From Verrucomicrobiota bacterium (GTDB taxonomy: Bacteria > Verrucomicrobiota > Verrucomicrobiia > Chthoniobacterales > JAFAMB01), in assembly GCA_019239825.1 (NCBI GenBank), contig JAFAZK010000280.1:28214-92213 (forward strand): a stretch of DNA of 64,000 nucleotides, in the 5' to 3' direction. Shown here piece by piece: positions 36,674 through 46,220 of the stretch. Position numbers and translations under genes: made by a program. Numbering within the stretch: position 1 is the first letter of the stretch; each line of letters starts with the position of its first letter. The notes beneath the pieces are model-generated. The model did no database searches. It had not been told where the DNA came from and saw only the letters and a program-made list of their open reading frames with translations.

Positions 36674-38666
36674 AGTTCCGGTCCTTCAAAACGGGGCCCA
36701 CCGGTTCTCTCACATCTGGAACTGTCTCGAAAGCTTGCTCGGTTATATTCGCTTGTTCGACTGCTTTCGGAAATCCGGGGACCCGCAGCGCGGTCTCTTG
36801 CGACAGCAGGGTCGCAGTTTCATATCTCAAGTCGACAATAGCGTTGGCCAGAGCTAAGCGAAAATCGACCAACTGAGTTTCCGCGGTCGTCAGTTGCTCT
36901 TCCGACTGGATAGTCTCGAACATGGTGGTTGCACCTCGGCGAAACTTTTCCCGCATGTCGTTAAAGGACTTTCTGAACGCAATCACCGCATCATGCTGAG
37001 TCTCGACGTCCGAACCCAGTTCTTGAATGGTGTCCGCACTCGCGGTCACGCTTGCGGCGATTGTAGTAGAAAGATCCTCCATCTGAATGATAGCTTGGTT
37101 CAGGTCGGATTGGGCCAGCACTACACCCCCCTTGGAACTGTTGTTGGCAAACGGCCAAGCTAACTGCGCTCCAAGCGATAAATCCAAACCGAGCTTGGTG
37201 CCTCGCTGGCTCTGGCCACTTGAGCTCGTTATCTTTTCGTTGTTGATGTCAGTCCCGATTCCGGTGGTTAGACTCGGGTATATAATGAGATCTTCCTTCG
37301 CTTTGGCTAAGCTCACCTGTTTTGACCTGATTGTCTGCAAGGCAGCAGCTCGATCGAGCCTCCGAGCCAGAGCCTCATCCACCAAAGCATCGGTGTTCAA
37401 GATTCTCGGCTGATGCTCGCTGACATCGGGGAAAGATTGAAATGCGAGCGGCAACCGGTGCAGTTGATCAGTTCTCAGACCGATGGTGATCGCCAGTTTC
37501 TTGGCAGCATCATAAACGGAAACTAATGCCTGTGTCCGTTGCGCGAATGACTGCGAACGACGGCCCTCGGCCAGCGTGACTTCACTGTAAGGAACTCCGC
37601 CTCCCTCCGCCATCTGCTTAGATAAATCCTCAAGAATAGAGTCAACCCGATAGGCGCGATCTTGCAGCGCAAATTTCTGCAAAGCGGATACCATTCCCCA
37701 GTACGCCTGGGCCGTGTCTGAGGCCGTCTTCTGAGCCTGGTTCCGTAACGTTAGTAACCTGCCTTCGTAATCGATGCGTGCCTCAATCTCTTCTGCGTCG
37801 TTGTACAGGACGCCAGCTTTCTTGAAGACCGGGATGTTAGCGGTCATCACAATTCGGTTCGTAGTCGGAGGGTATTTGTTGTTACCGGCCTGATCCACCC
37901 AGATCGGTTGATACAAAATAGACATGTCAATCCCGTTTCGAAATTTTTTGCTCAGTGAAACTTCCGTATCGATCGAGTCCGTCGCCTTTAGTTCCTGGCT
38001 CTGAACCGCTTGGGTAATTGCGCTGTTGATAGTCGAACTGCTGGCCGGGATGCCAACGGAACGAAAGATGGAGGGCAGCGCCGAGCTTAGCACTTGCTGA
38101 TTCGCGTCCAGAGAGGTATTGCTGGCTTCCGCTGGAATCGAGTGGGCGTATTTAGCAATTAATAGTGCCGTAGTGTCGAAGTCGCCTACCTTTTGTTGAA
38201 GTTTGCCTTTCGCCGATTGCGAGTCTTCGGAAGATAGTCGCAAGTCTTTGTTTTGAACGAGTGCGATTCTCACTGCGTCGAGCAACGAAAGAGAGAACAG
38301 ACCTGGCGGCGTGAGTTCAGTTAATGAGAGCGCGGATTCGAATTTCTGATCAAACTCCTCTGCCTGCTGTTGCGTGATTCCGCCGACTACCTCACCTGTT
38401 CCGCCTGGACCGGTCGGGCTCGGCGATGGTAGTTGCCCAGGTGGGATCAACGGCTTTATCTCATTGCGGTTACCTCCATGCTGCGGAAGTTCAATGGGTG
38501 CGCTTGAGGTTGGTGTGGGCGACGGTATCGCCGGTGGAACTGCCGGCGTAGTTTGAGCTTGCCCGGCAACTAAGAGGGTTGTTTCAAAGCCGATCAAACC
38601 GGCAATGCTTAACAAACTGAAGCGCAAAACATCCAACTTCGTCCTGCGATAATGAAGAGATTCCAT
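36624..38666 (-). CDS. TolC-family outer membrane protein
   Basis: Signal-like N-terminus; SLSLLDAVRIALVQNKDLRLS; duplicated coiled-coil repeats typical of outer membrane efflux proteins. Confidence 0.83.
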   Translation of the reverse strand: MESLHYRRTKLDVLRFSLLSIAGLIGFETTLLVAGQAQTTPAVPPAIPSPTPTSSAPIELPQHGGNRNEIKPLIPPGQLPSPSPTGPGGTGEVVGGITQQQAEEFDQKFESALSLTELTPPGLFSLSLLDAVRIALVQNKDLRLSSEDSQSAKGKLQQKVGDFDTTALLIAKYAHSIPAEASNTSLDANQQVLSSALPSIFRSVGIPASSSTINSAITQAVQSQELKATDSIDTEVSLSKKFRNGIDMSILYQPIWVDQAGNNKYPPTTNRIVMTANIPVFKKAGVLYNDAEEIEARIDYEGRLLTLRNQAQKTASDTAQAYWGMVSALQKFALQDRAYRVDSILEDLSKQMAEGGGVPYSEVTLAEGRRSQSFAQRTQALVSVYDAAKKLAITIGLRTDQLHRLPLAFQSFPDVSEHQPRILNTDALVDEALARRLDRAAALQTIRSKQVSLAKAKEDLIIYPSLTTGIGTDINNEKITSSSGQSQRGTKLGLDLSLGAQLAWPFANNSSKGGVVLAQSDLNQAIIQMEDLSTTIAASVTASADTIQELGSDVETQHDAVIAFRKSFNDMREKFRRGATTMFETIQSEEQLTTAETQLVDFRLALANAIVDLRYETATLLSQETALRVPGFPKAVEQANITEQAFETVPDVREPVGPVLKDRNYEPNIKYISGRPPWHQ

Positions 38667-38801
38667 GGCAGATGTTCAGAGCGAGGGTCAGAGCCTATCC
38701 TTAACGCCGTTTTGGCATAAGCCTCCGATCTAAACAAGTGCGAAAAAAAGTGAATCTGCTTTACCGTTTTTTCTCGGTTCGTTTACGATTCCTACGAGCT
38801 T

Positions 38802-39566
38802 ATGGAAGTTGCGGTTGAAATCGTTGAGGGCAAACCAGTTCTGGTGTTTTCCCGGCGTCTTGATGATGAAGCCGCCGGACGATTCAGTCGAGAATTAGGC
38901 CTTTGGGTTGAACGGTTACTCACAAAAGGAATGTCCGATTTAGCGATCGAATTTTCCGGGGTCTCATATATTACCAGCGCGATACTCCGGTCGCTCTTGT
39001 CGATGGCTAAGCGAGTGCGAGCAAGGGGTGGGACCCTTTGTATCCTGAACCCCAGCGCTGAAATCCAAGAAACATTTGGAGTCATTGGCTTTCGGGAGAT
39101 CTTTGAATCTTATGGCGGCAAATTCAGGCTGAGCCTTCCGGCGGTCCCGCTACCACAGCGTACCCCGGCCGAGACTGCCCAACTTGATATTATTGTCGGC
39201 AATCGCGTGTTCGCTTGCGCCGACGGTGATACTCTTGGAACTGAAGGATCGTTAGGGCCTGAGTTGTTTTCGGACTTGCCTGGCGTCGCCGCCCGACCCG
39301 TCCGCTTCCAAAACGCCGGCAGTCACTGGGTGGCGCTTGTGGGGGCCAACCCCGGATCTATTGTTCGCGTCGATAGTCAAGTGGTGGCTCCGGGCCAAGA
39401 AGCTATTCTTAAAGACGACCACGTTCTTCAGATCGGTGAGGTGAGAGTCCGCGTTCACGTGACCTTACCCGAAGGCACCAGCCGTGAAGGCGAATCGATT
39501 AATGTCCAAGTCCAAGGCGTGTTCTCCCAAACCGCAGAATGGATCGACAAGGCGTTGAAGGAGTGA
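38802..39566 (+). CDS. STAS-domain protein with FHA-like C-terminal half
   Basis: N-term STAS (DLAIEFSGVSYITSAILRSLLSMAKRVRARGGTLCILNPSAEIQETFGVIGFREIF); C-term FHA/YscD-like (GNRVFACADGDTLGTEGSLG...DDHVLQIGEVRVRVHV). Confidence 0.75.
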   Translation: MEVAVEIVEGKPVLVFSRRLDDEAAGRFSRELGLWVERLLTKGMSDLAIEFSGVSYITSAILRSLLSMAKRVRARGGTLCILNPSAEIQETFGVIGFREIFESYGGKFRLSLPAVPLPQRTPAETAQLDIIVGNRVFACADGDTLGTEGSLGPELFSDLPGVAARPVRFQNAGSHWVALVGANPGSIVRVDSQVVAPGQEAILKDDHVLQIGEVRVRVHVTLPEGTSREGESINVQVQGVFSQTAEWIDKALKE

Positions 39567-39572
39567 GGGCCG

Positions 39573-39962
39573 CGGAAATGACAAAATGACAGATGACAAA
39601 TGGAGGCGTGACTCGCTCAGCGCTCCTGGAGGGGAGCCGCTTTTGACCGTCCTGAGTCAAAAAACCGTCTCTGAAAGATTACGTTTGCCGATAGTCAGCG
39701 CGTGTTGGCAGGCGGCTCCCGCGAACGTTTCCTGATGCCCGCCACGACCTGCAGCGTCTCCGTTAGCTCAATGATCCAAATTTTCCGAGCAACCACACGC
39801 GGAGACGTTTGCGGGAGCCGCCCGCTAACACACGTTTGGTGAAACCACGATTTTAAGCATGATGCCGCCAGCGGTCTGCCGCAGTCAAAAGCGGCCCCCC
39901 TCCAGGAGCGCTGAGCGAGTCACGCCTCAATCAGCCATCTGCTATCTGTAATTTCCCGGGCT
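39573..39962. repeat. Family A nested palindrome, copy 4, with two outer shells
   Basis: AGGCGTGACTCGCTCAGCGCTCCTGGAGGGGAGCCGC ... GCGGCCCCCCTCCAGGAGCGCTGAGCGAGTCACGCCT, flanked by ATGACAGATGACAAATGG / CCATCTGCTATCTGTAATTT. Confidence 0.9.
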
Positions 39963-40158
39963 CCGGCGCCTCCGCTATTAATATAGAGCCGTTGGCCACA
40001 GCATGGTGGCCGCTCGAATAACTCTGCTTTGCTGTCAATGCAATTTGCACGAGATTGTGGCGTTTCGATTGCGATATTACGCATCTTGAAGCAATGCGAT
40101 TTCGTTAATGCTCTGAAGATAAGGCACTTACAACTTAGGCTCAAAAATTGCTAAAACG

Positions 40159-41514
40159 ATGATCGCAAAGCCGGATTTCATGAGAGCGCTGATAATTGAT
40201 GATGAAAAAGCAATCCGGAGTTCAACCGTCATTGCTATCCGAGCTGAGGGACATGTTGCCGAAGGTGCTGACAGTAAAGCGGTTGGTCTCCTGAAATTGC
40301 AGGAGGACGCTTACGATCTCGTCTTTCTCGACCTTCGCCTTGGAGATGAAGACGGTCTCGAAGTTCTGGAAGACATCAAACGAACATTTCCGCAAGTCCA
40401 GGTCGTGGTCTTTACTGCTTACGCATCAGTGGCTTCTGCAGTAACCGCGATGCAGAAGGGAGCCTTTGATTACCTGGAGAAGCCTTTTACTCCGGAGAAC
40501 CTCCGTCAAATCTTGGGCCGGGTCGAAAAACAGCGGAAGCTTGAAACCAAGATCGTCGAGTTGCAGCGCGAGATCGATCGCCAGAATCCGAGCGTCGATT
40601 TTTCTTCGGAAGACCCGGCCATGAAATCGGCGATAGAAATTTTGTTCAAAGCTGCGCCAACCCAAGCGGCCATCCTTTTGTTGGGGGAGAGCGGTACGGG
40701 CAAGAGTGTTTTGGCAAGGGCCATTCATGACCGGAGCGAAGCGAGAGACGCGCCTTTTGTTACCGTAAGTTGCCCTAGCCTGTCTCGCGAGTTGCTCGAG
40801 AGCGAACTATTTGGGCATGTGAAAGGCGCTTTTACGGGCGCGATCAGAGATACCTGGGGCAAGGTCGCGGCTGCGGAGGGTGGAACCTTGTTCCTCGACG
40901 AAATTGGCGAACTGCCCCTTGAGATCCAGCCGAAACTACTGCGTTTACTCCAAGAGCGGCAGTACGAGCGGGTCGGTGAACACAAGATCCGGGTTACCAA
41001 TGCCAGGGTCATAGCGGCGACCAATAACGACCTAAAAGAACGAGTGCGGGTCGGGAGTTTCCGCGAAGATCTTTACTATCGGCTCGACGTGATCTCGGTT
41101 CGGATCCCGCCTCTGCGGGAGCGACTGCATGACTTAGACCGGATCACTAAATCGTATCTCGAATTCTTTTCTCGCCAGCTAGGGCGGCCCCGCTTGGCGT
41201 TTAGTGATGGCGCGTTAAAGAGACTCAACAGTTATCGGTGGCCTGGTAATCTTCGAGAACTGAGAAACACGATTGAACGAGGGGTAATCCTATCGCCGGA
41301 CGACTTTCTCAGTGAAAGGTTTATACCAGAAAATCCCCCAGCGCCTCTCGACGCCAGGATTTCAATCGGGAGCGATGTCAGTCTGGAAGCTTTGGAGGAG
41401 GCTCATATCCGTAGCATTTTGGGACGGGCATCCAGCTTGGATGCGGCGGCGAAGACCCTGGGGATAGACCCGGCGACCCTGTACCGGAAACGGAAGCGGC
41501 TCAATCTGCAGTGA
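40159..41514 (+). CDS. NtrC-family sigma-54 response regulator
   Basis: Receiver ([26 protein letters not shown]), [19 protein letters not shown]-terminal Fis-type HTH. Likely start 40180. Confidence 0.94.
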   Translation: MIAKPDFMRALIIDDEKAIRSSTVIAIRAEGHVAEGADSKAVGLLKLQEDAYDLVFLDLRLGDEDGLEVLEDIKRTFPQVQVVVFTAYASVASAVTAMQKGAFDYLEKPFTPENLRQILGRVEKQRKLETKIVELQREIDRQNPSVDFSSEDPAMKSAIEILFKAAPTQAAILLLGESGTGKSVLARAIHDRSEARDAPFVTVSCPSLSRELLESELFGHVKGAFTGAIRDTWGKVAAAEGGTLFLDEIGELPLEIQPKLLRLLQERQYERVGEHKIRVTNARVIAATNNDLKERVRVGSFREDLYYRLDVISVRIPPLRERLHDLDRITKSYLEFFSRQLGRPRLAFSDGALKRLNSYRWPGNLRELRNTIERGVILSPDDFLSERFIPENPPAPLDARISIGSDVSLEALEEAHIRSILGRASSLDAAAKTLGIDPATLYRKRKRLNLQ

Positions 41515-41629
41515 CGCAGGCTGTTGGCCCTTAGAGAGACGTCGATGTCTTCTAAGCGCTTGACTTGAAGGGACTTCGGTATCCTCATGATGGATGCTTT
41601 TGAATATAAAGCTGGCAATACAATTTTGC

Positions 41630-41693
41630 GGTGCAGCCGCAAAATTGCATCACAGCCTGGATTGTTGAGGGATCGTTGACGATTCTTCAACAA
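41630..41693. repeat. Two consecutive hairpins upstream of the histidine kinase; second belongs to the AGCCTG...CAGGCT family
   Basis: CAATTTTGCGG-TGCAG-CCGCAAAATTG then AGCCTGGATTGTTGAGGGATCG-TTGA-CGATTCTTCAACAATCCAGGCT (hairpin ends a few nt past the listed end). Confidence 0.8.
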
Positions 41694-41702
41694 TCCAGGC
41701 TT

Positions 41703-43538
41703 ATGCTGCGTTGGCGACTTACACTCGGCCTGCTGGCCACGTTGATCATTTTGTTGACTGTAGGGGTCTATGGGGTCTGGCTATTTAATGACCTTGGACG
41801 CGCCGTCGACAAGGTTTTGTGCAACAACTACGACAGTATCCGCGCCTGTTCTTCCATGCGGGTGGGTACCGCTCGGGTTAACATTTTCTACTCTCGCGGA
41901 ATAGACCGGCCAACTTTGCCCTACGACCAGACTGATCCGCTAGATAAAACCGAAAAGGATTTCCAAGCCGCCATTCCGATCCTGGAGCGGAACGCCAAGG
42001 ATCCGGAACAAAAGCGACTGGTGAGCGAGTTAAAGCAAGCGGTTACGGATTACATCAGTGTTTACCGGGAAACGTTCCGCCAATATTTCGCTCATGACCC
42101 TGCGATCCACGAGTCTTGGGCTCGGATTCCGGAGCTGACGCTCAAGATCACGAACCTGAGCCAGAACATCCTAAGTATTAATGAAAAGCAGATGTTGGAG
42201 GCCAACCAGGAGGCGCGTCGCAAGTCAGCGGATTCGATCCGGCTTCTATTAATTGCGATGGTGAGTTCCGTCATCGTTTTCATTTTCACCTACGCCAGGC
42301 TCGGCCGTTCACTAATTGATCCGATCCGGAGGTTGACCCACTCGATTCGAGATCTGCGTTCCAGGGAATTCGAGAATCTCCTTCCGGTGCAGAGCCGGGA
42401 TGAACTCGGTGAGCTCACCAATGAGTTCAATCGCATGGCTCAGGAGCTCCGCAGCTTCTATCGGGAAACGGATCGTAAACTCATCGAGTTAAACCAAATT
42501 ATCCGGGCTCTGCTCACTACGTTGCCCTATCCTCTGTTTATCCTGGACGAACACGATCGCATCTCCCGGATGAATCCGGCTGCTGAAAGTCTCATGACGA
42601 ATCTGGGCGCCGGAAGCGATTTGCCGTCGCAAGTCAAACGCCGGCTGGTAGACGTTTCCCGAGGCGGTACCGATTATCGGCTGGACGATCTCAAGCAAGC
42701 TTTACTGTTCAGAATCAACGAACAGGAAACGTATTTCTTGCCCCGAATCTTTCCCGTTATCCTCGAGGACGGAACATTCACTGGGCGCGCAGTGATGCTG
42801 GTGGATGTGACGCGCTTCCGCTGGTTAGACGAAGTAAAAACCGATTTGCTGGCGACGTTGAGTCACGAAATCAAGACGCCTTTGACCGGCATCCGACTGG
42901 TCCTCCATCTTTTGCTCGAGCAACGCACTGGCAAGTTGTCGAGCTCACAGGAGGAATTGGTGATGACGGGCTGTAATGAATGTGAGCGGTTGCTCAAAAC
43001 GCTCAAGAGCATTTTGGATCTGGCCCGGATGGAAAGCGGGCAGGACCTATTGGATCTTGTCCCGGTCTCGCCGGCCCAATTAGCGCGAGAGGCTTACGAT
43101 CATTTCCTGGAATTTTTCGATCAATCTTCGCTGCAGCTGGAATTGGATGTGTCGCCGGATCTGCCAAAAGTGTCGGTTGATAGCACCCGCATCTCGTTAG
43201 TGCTTACTAACTTCTTATCAAATGCCCTCAAGTACAGTTTCCCTGGTACGCAGGTAGACCTCCGGGTCCAACAACTCAGCGAGCAATTCGTCCGCTTTAG
43301 TGTGACCAACCGCGGTCCCGGATTGTCCGATCTAGAGCAAGCCAAGGTATTTGATAAGTTCTATCGGGCGGAAAAACAAAGTATCCGGGACGGTGTAGGC
43401 CTGGGCCTATCCATCGCCCGGCAAATTGTGCAAGCGCACGACGGCCGTATCGGGGTAAAAAGCGAGCTTAATGGTCTGACCGAGTTCTTCTGTGACCTCC
43501 CGGTCGCGGTGAGCGTAGAGCAGTTGGTCGAGGTGTGA
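41703..43538 (+). CDS. Sensor histidine kinase (HAMP, PAS, HisKA, HATPase), NtrB/KinB-like
   Basis: TM-HAMP (LIDPIRRLTHSIRDLRSREFENLLPVQSRDELGELTNEFNRMAQEL), TLSHEIKTPLTGIRLVL, GVGLGLSIARQIV; start moved to MLRWRLTLG downstream of the hairpins. Confidence 0.92.
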   Translation: MLRWRLTLGLLATLIILLTVGVYGVWLFNDLGRAVDKVLCNNYDSIRACSSMRVGTARVNIFYSRGIDRPTLPYDQTDPLDKTEKDFQAAIPILERNAKDPEQKRLVSELKQAVTDYISVYRETFRQYFAHDPAIHESWARIPELTLKITNLSQNILSINEKQMLEANQEARRKSADSIRLLLIAMVSSVIVFIFTYARLGRSLIDPIRRLTHSIRDLRSREFENLLPVQSRDELGELTNEFNRMAQELRSFYRETDRKLIELNQIIRALLTTLPYPLFILDEHDRISRMNPAAESLMTNLGAGSDLPSQVKRRLVDVSRGGTDYRLDDLKQALLFRINEQETYFLPRIFPVILEDGTFTGRAVMLVDVTRFRWLDEVKTDLLATLSHEIKTPLTGIRLVLHLLLEQRTGKLSSSQEELVMTGCNECERLLKTLKSILDLARMESGQDLLDLVPVSPAQLAREAYDHFLEFFDQSSLQLELDVSPDLPKVSVDSTRISLVLTNFLSNALKYSFPGTQVDLRVQQLSEQFVRFSVTNRGPGLSDLEQAKVFDKFYRAEKQSIRDGVGLGLSIARQIVQAHDGRIGVKSELNGLTEFFCDLPVAVSVEQLVEV

Positions 43539-43580
43539 GGTAGGGCTTCAGCGAGCTCAGTCGAGACGGCGAAAATCTTT

Positions 43581-43790
43581 GGTGGGGCGAGGCTCCCGAA
43601 AGACTGCGAGTCTAACCAGGGAATAAAGGTGCGTCGCTTGGATTTCGTGCGCTGCGCCTAAGATCGCGCCGAGCCGTGGCCCAACGATAAACCTCGGCTC
43701 GGCACGCTTGATGGCCGAACATCGTTACTAGTGTATTGAACACCAGGGGCTTCGTTATAACGTCGGGTCTTTCGGGAGCCTCGCCCCACC
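43581..43790. repeat. Family B inverted repeat, copy 2
   Basis: GGTGGGGCGAGGCTCCCGAAAGAC ... GTCTTTCGGGAGCCTCGCCCCACC, essentially perfect. Confidence 0.85.
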
Positions 43791-44105
43791 AGTTTTACTC
43801 CCTACTGTCAAATTGAACCCGCGCTTTCTCGCGGTCTGTACGAACCGATCTAAGAGCTTCTCCTCAATAAAGGTAAACGCTACGTCCAGCCCACCGCCGG
43901 CGTAGGCCCGTCCTATTTCGGCTTCTACGCTGGTCGGCTCACCAAAGGCAGAAAGAAATTGATTCGAAACCCATAGTTCGAACAACCGGTTTCGATCTTT
44001 AGGATTTTCGCCTTGGCCGATCCGTAAAAGCCAAGACCGAGCGAACAGCGCCAGGACGGCATCTCCGATCCAAGCCTCGTTTCGCAACTGCTCTTCAGGA
44101 TCCAT
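43755..44105 (-). CDS. Small RNase III-like domain protein
   Basis: RNEAWIGDAVLALFARSWLL resembles the RNase III NERLEFLGDAVL signature. Confidence 0.5.
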   Translation of the reverse strand: MDPEEQLRNEAWIGDAVLALFARSWLLRIGQGENPKDRNRLFELWVSNQFLSAFGEPTSVEAEIGRAYAGGGLDVAFTFIEEKLLDRFVQTARKRGFNLTVGSKTGGARLPKDPTL

Positions 44106-44745
44106 TTTGACTAATCTCCGGCGAGAAATTCGACAAACAAGTGTATTCAGCGCCTTCGGGTCCAGGCACGCTTCGCATCAGACTCACAGAATTTACCCGC
44201 CAGAAACATTCTCGGAACCAATCCTTTTCTGAAAGGATGCGCATTCGCTCTGCAAACCTTCGCGGCAGGTGACGAAATCGAGCGATCGTGATGTGAGGGT
44301 AAGAACGCTCGTTTTCTTTTAAAGGAATTATTTTGGAAAACGTGGCTAAAAAGCCAGATTGCAGCTGTTGCAACAGTCCATTCGAACGGCAGCCCACCCA
44401 CAAAACTCTGGGACGATGAAAGGCGGGAAAACTGCCGATACCGCTCAGAGTCAAGACCGGGAGCTCTTTGAATGAGGCCATGACTTCATTCGCCGTGACC
44501 TCTAAGTTCGCGATTTCCGCCGGCGGGACACTTCCCAAAAATAGAATGGTCAAATGAAACTGGGTGGGCCGAGTCCAGCGCACGGCGCGTTGTGGGTCAA
44601 AACCCGTTTCCAAGACTTTTCTTACTTCGCTCTGAATTGCCGACAAATGATGGATCACGTCCGGAGGTGGATTAATAGAGAAGAAGAGTCGAACCGGCCC
44701 CGTGTCGGTAGGCGGATCCAATCTCTCGAATGTATCGCTTTCCAT
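44095..44745 (-). CDS. thpR: RNA 2',3'-cyclic phosphodiesterase
   Basis: RLFFSINPP, WTRPTQFHLTILFLGSV (HxT), YPHITIARFRHLPRR (HxT). Confidence 0.9.
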   Translation of the reverse strand: MESDTFERLDPPTDTGPVRLFFSINPPPDVIHHLSAIQSEVRKVLETGFDPQRAVRWTRPTQFHLTILFLGSVPPAEIANLEVTANEVMASFKELPVLTLSGIGSFPAFHRPRVLWVGCRSNGLLQQLQSGFLATFSKIIPLKENERSYPHITIARFRHLPRRFAERMRILSEKDWFRECFWRVNSVSLMRSVPGPEGAEYTCLSNFSPEISQNGS

Positions 44746-44917
44746 TACGCTTTCGGTAGGGACGAACTCCTTGGGGGGCGAGCCTCGGAGCGGTTCTAGG
44801 TTTTAAGTATTACGTTCCAAGTTGCGCCCTCGTCCCAGCAGCCGAAAATTCATCCCCACCGGACGTCTTAACCAGTTTCTTGATTTTCGTGCCGGCAACG
44901 GTAGTGATTTCGGCTTC

Positions 44918-45985
44918 ATGAGAATGATTTGTGGTTTGGTGTTTCTGGCTGCCGGCTGGTTCGTTCTCACTCCCTTGTATGGAGATGTCTCTGAGGCCAC
45001 TTGCACGGCAGCAGAGAAGTACTCGGTTTCCCACCGAGGCCTGTCTCTGCTGGTGATTCAGGACGGTCACGTCATTTATGAACGTTATTCGGATGGCGAT
45101 AGCCAGGATAGGGTTGCCTCGATTTTCAGCGGCACCAAGGGGTTCTGGTGTTTGGCTGCTATCGCCGCTCAACAAGACGGAATTCTGGATCTGGATGAAC
45201 CCGTGAAAGATACCATCACCGAGTGGGCAGATGAACCCGACAAGAAAAATATCACCATCCGCAATCTTCTGAGCTTTACCGCTGGCATCGAACCAGTATT
45301 CGCTCTTCATGGCAAAAGGATCCCCGATCGCAACCGCTACAGTATTGCATTGAGAGCCGTTGAGCCTCCAGGCGAAAGCTTCATGTATGGCCCGAGTGAG
45401 CTCCAGATTTTTTCGGAGGTTCTCCGAAGAAAATTGCTACGGCGCCATCTTACTCCTCAAGAATATCTGCAGCGACGAATCCTGAGTCCGCTTGGCATCT
45501 ATGGTGTGGACTTTCGGGAAGACGCCGTCGGTAACCCTTTACTCGCCAGCGGTTTTAAATTGAGCGCCAGAGAATGGGCGCAAATAGGGATTCTGATTCT
45601 CAACGAAGGGAAATATGGTCGCCGACAAGTCGTCCCGAGCGGTATGCTGGCCGAACTGTTCCATGGCAGTTCTGCTAACCCGATTTTTGGTATGGGGTTT
45701 TGGCTTAACCGGACCGCAAGTGACGACGCCAGCGAGGTCGATGTCGAGAAAATGTTGGATATCCCTTGGCAACGGCAATATTGGCACCATGTCTGTCTGT
45801 GCCGGGACGCACCACGAGACCTGATTGCGGCGATTGGCTCGGGTTACCAGCGCGTGTTTGTCATCCCTTCCATGGACCTGATTATCGTCCGCCAGGGCCG
45901 CGATGGTCCTTTCTCCGATGCGAGGTTTCTTCGAATCATCCTGGGCAAGGAAAAGCTTCGCGGCTCCCGGCTAGCAGAGGGTTAG
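44918..45985 (+). CDS. Serine beta-lactamase-like hydrolase (class C/DD-peptidase fold), secreted
   Basis: Signal peptide from MRMICGLVFLAAGWFVL; FSGTKGFWCLAAIAA (SxxK variant), YGPSELQIFSEVL (YxxS). Confidence 0.78.
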   Translation: MRMICGLVFLAAGWFVLTPLYGDVSEATCTAAEKYSVSHRGLSLLVIQDGHVIYERYSDGDSQDRVASIFSGTKGFWCLAAIAAQQDGILDLDEPVKDTITEWADEPDKKNITIRNLLSFTAGIEPVFALHGKRIPDRNRYSIALRAVEPPGESFMYGPSELQIFSEVLRRKLLRRHLTPQEYLQRRILSPLGIYGVDFREDAVGNPLLASGFKLSAREWAQIGILILNEGKYGRRQVVPSGMLAELFHGSSANPIFGMGFWLNRTASDDASEVDVEKMLDIPWQRQYWHHVCLCRDAPRDLIAAIGSGYQRVFVIPSMDLIIVRQGRDGPFSDARFLRIILGKEKLRGSRLAEG

Positions 45986-46220
45986 CGGTTCGCCGTTCAT
46001 CGTTGGCGCTTCACGCAGCGACTTATACCCTATGAGTCCCATAGAGCCTGCTTCGGCGCAGTCGCGCGATTGGGGGGGAGGCAGGTCCTATGCTCTGGGG
46101 TGCTTTTCTCCCTTTTGCGTTGCATGTCCCGAGAGCTCAACTATTAACTTCGACCAGTAAACAGTGAACCGAGAACTGAGAACTTGATCAACCACAGCCA
46201 CAGTTTACTTTCCGCTTATT

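Noticed and set aside
38667-38801. Sigma-54 promoter in the TolC/STAS divergent region
   Set aside because: TGGCATAAG present but no matching -12 element on either strand by eye.
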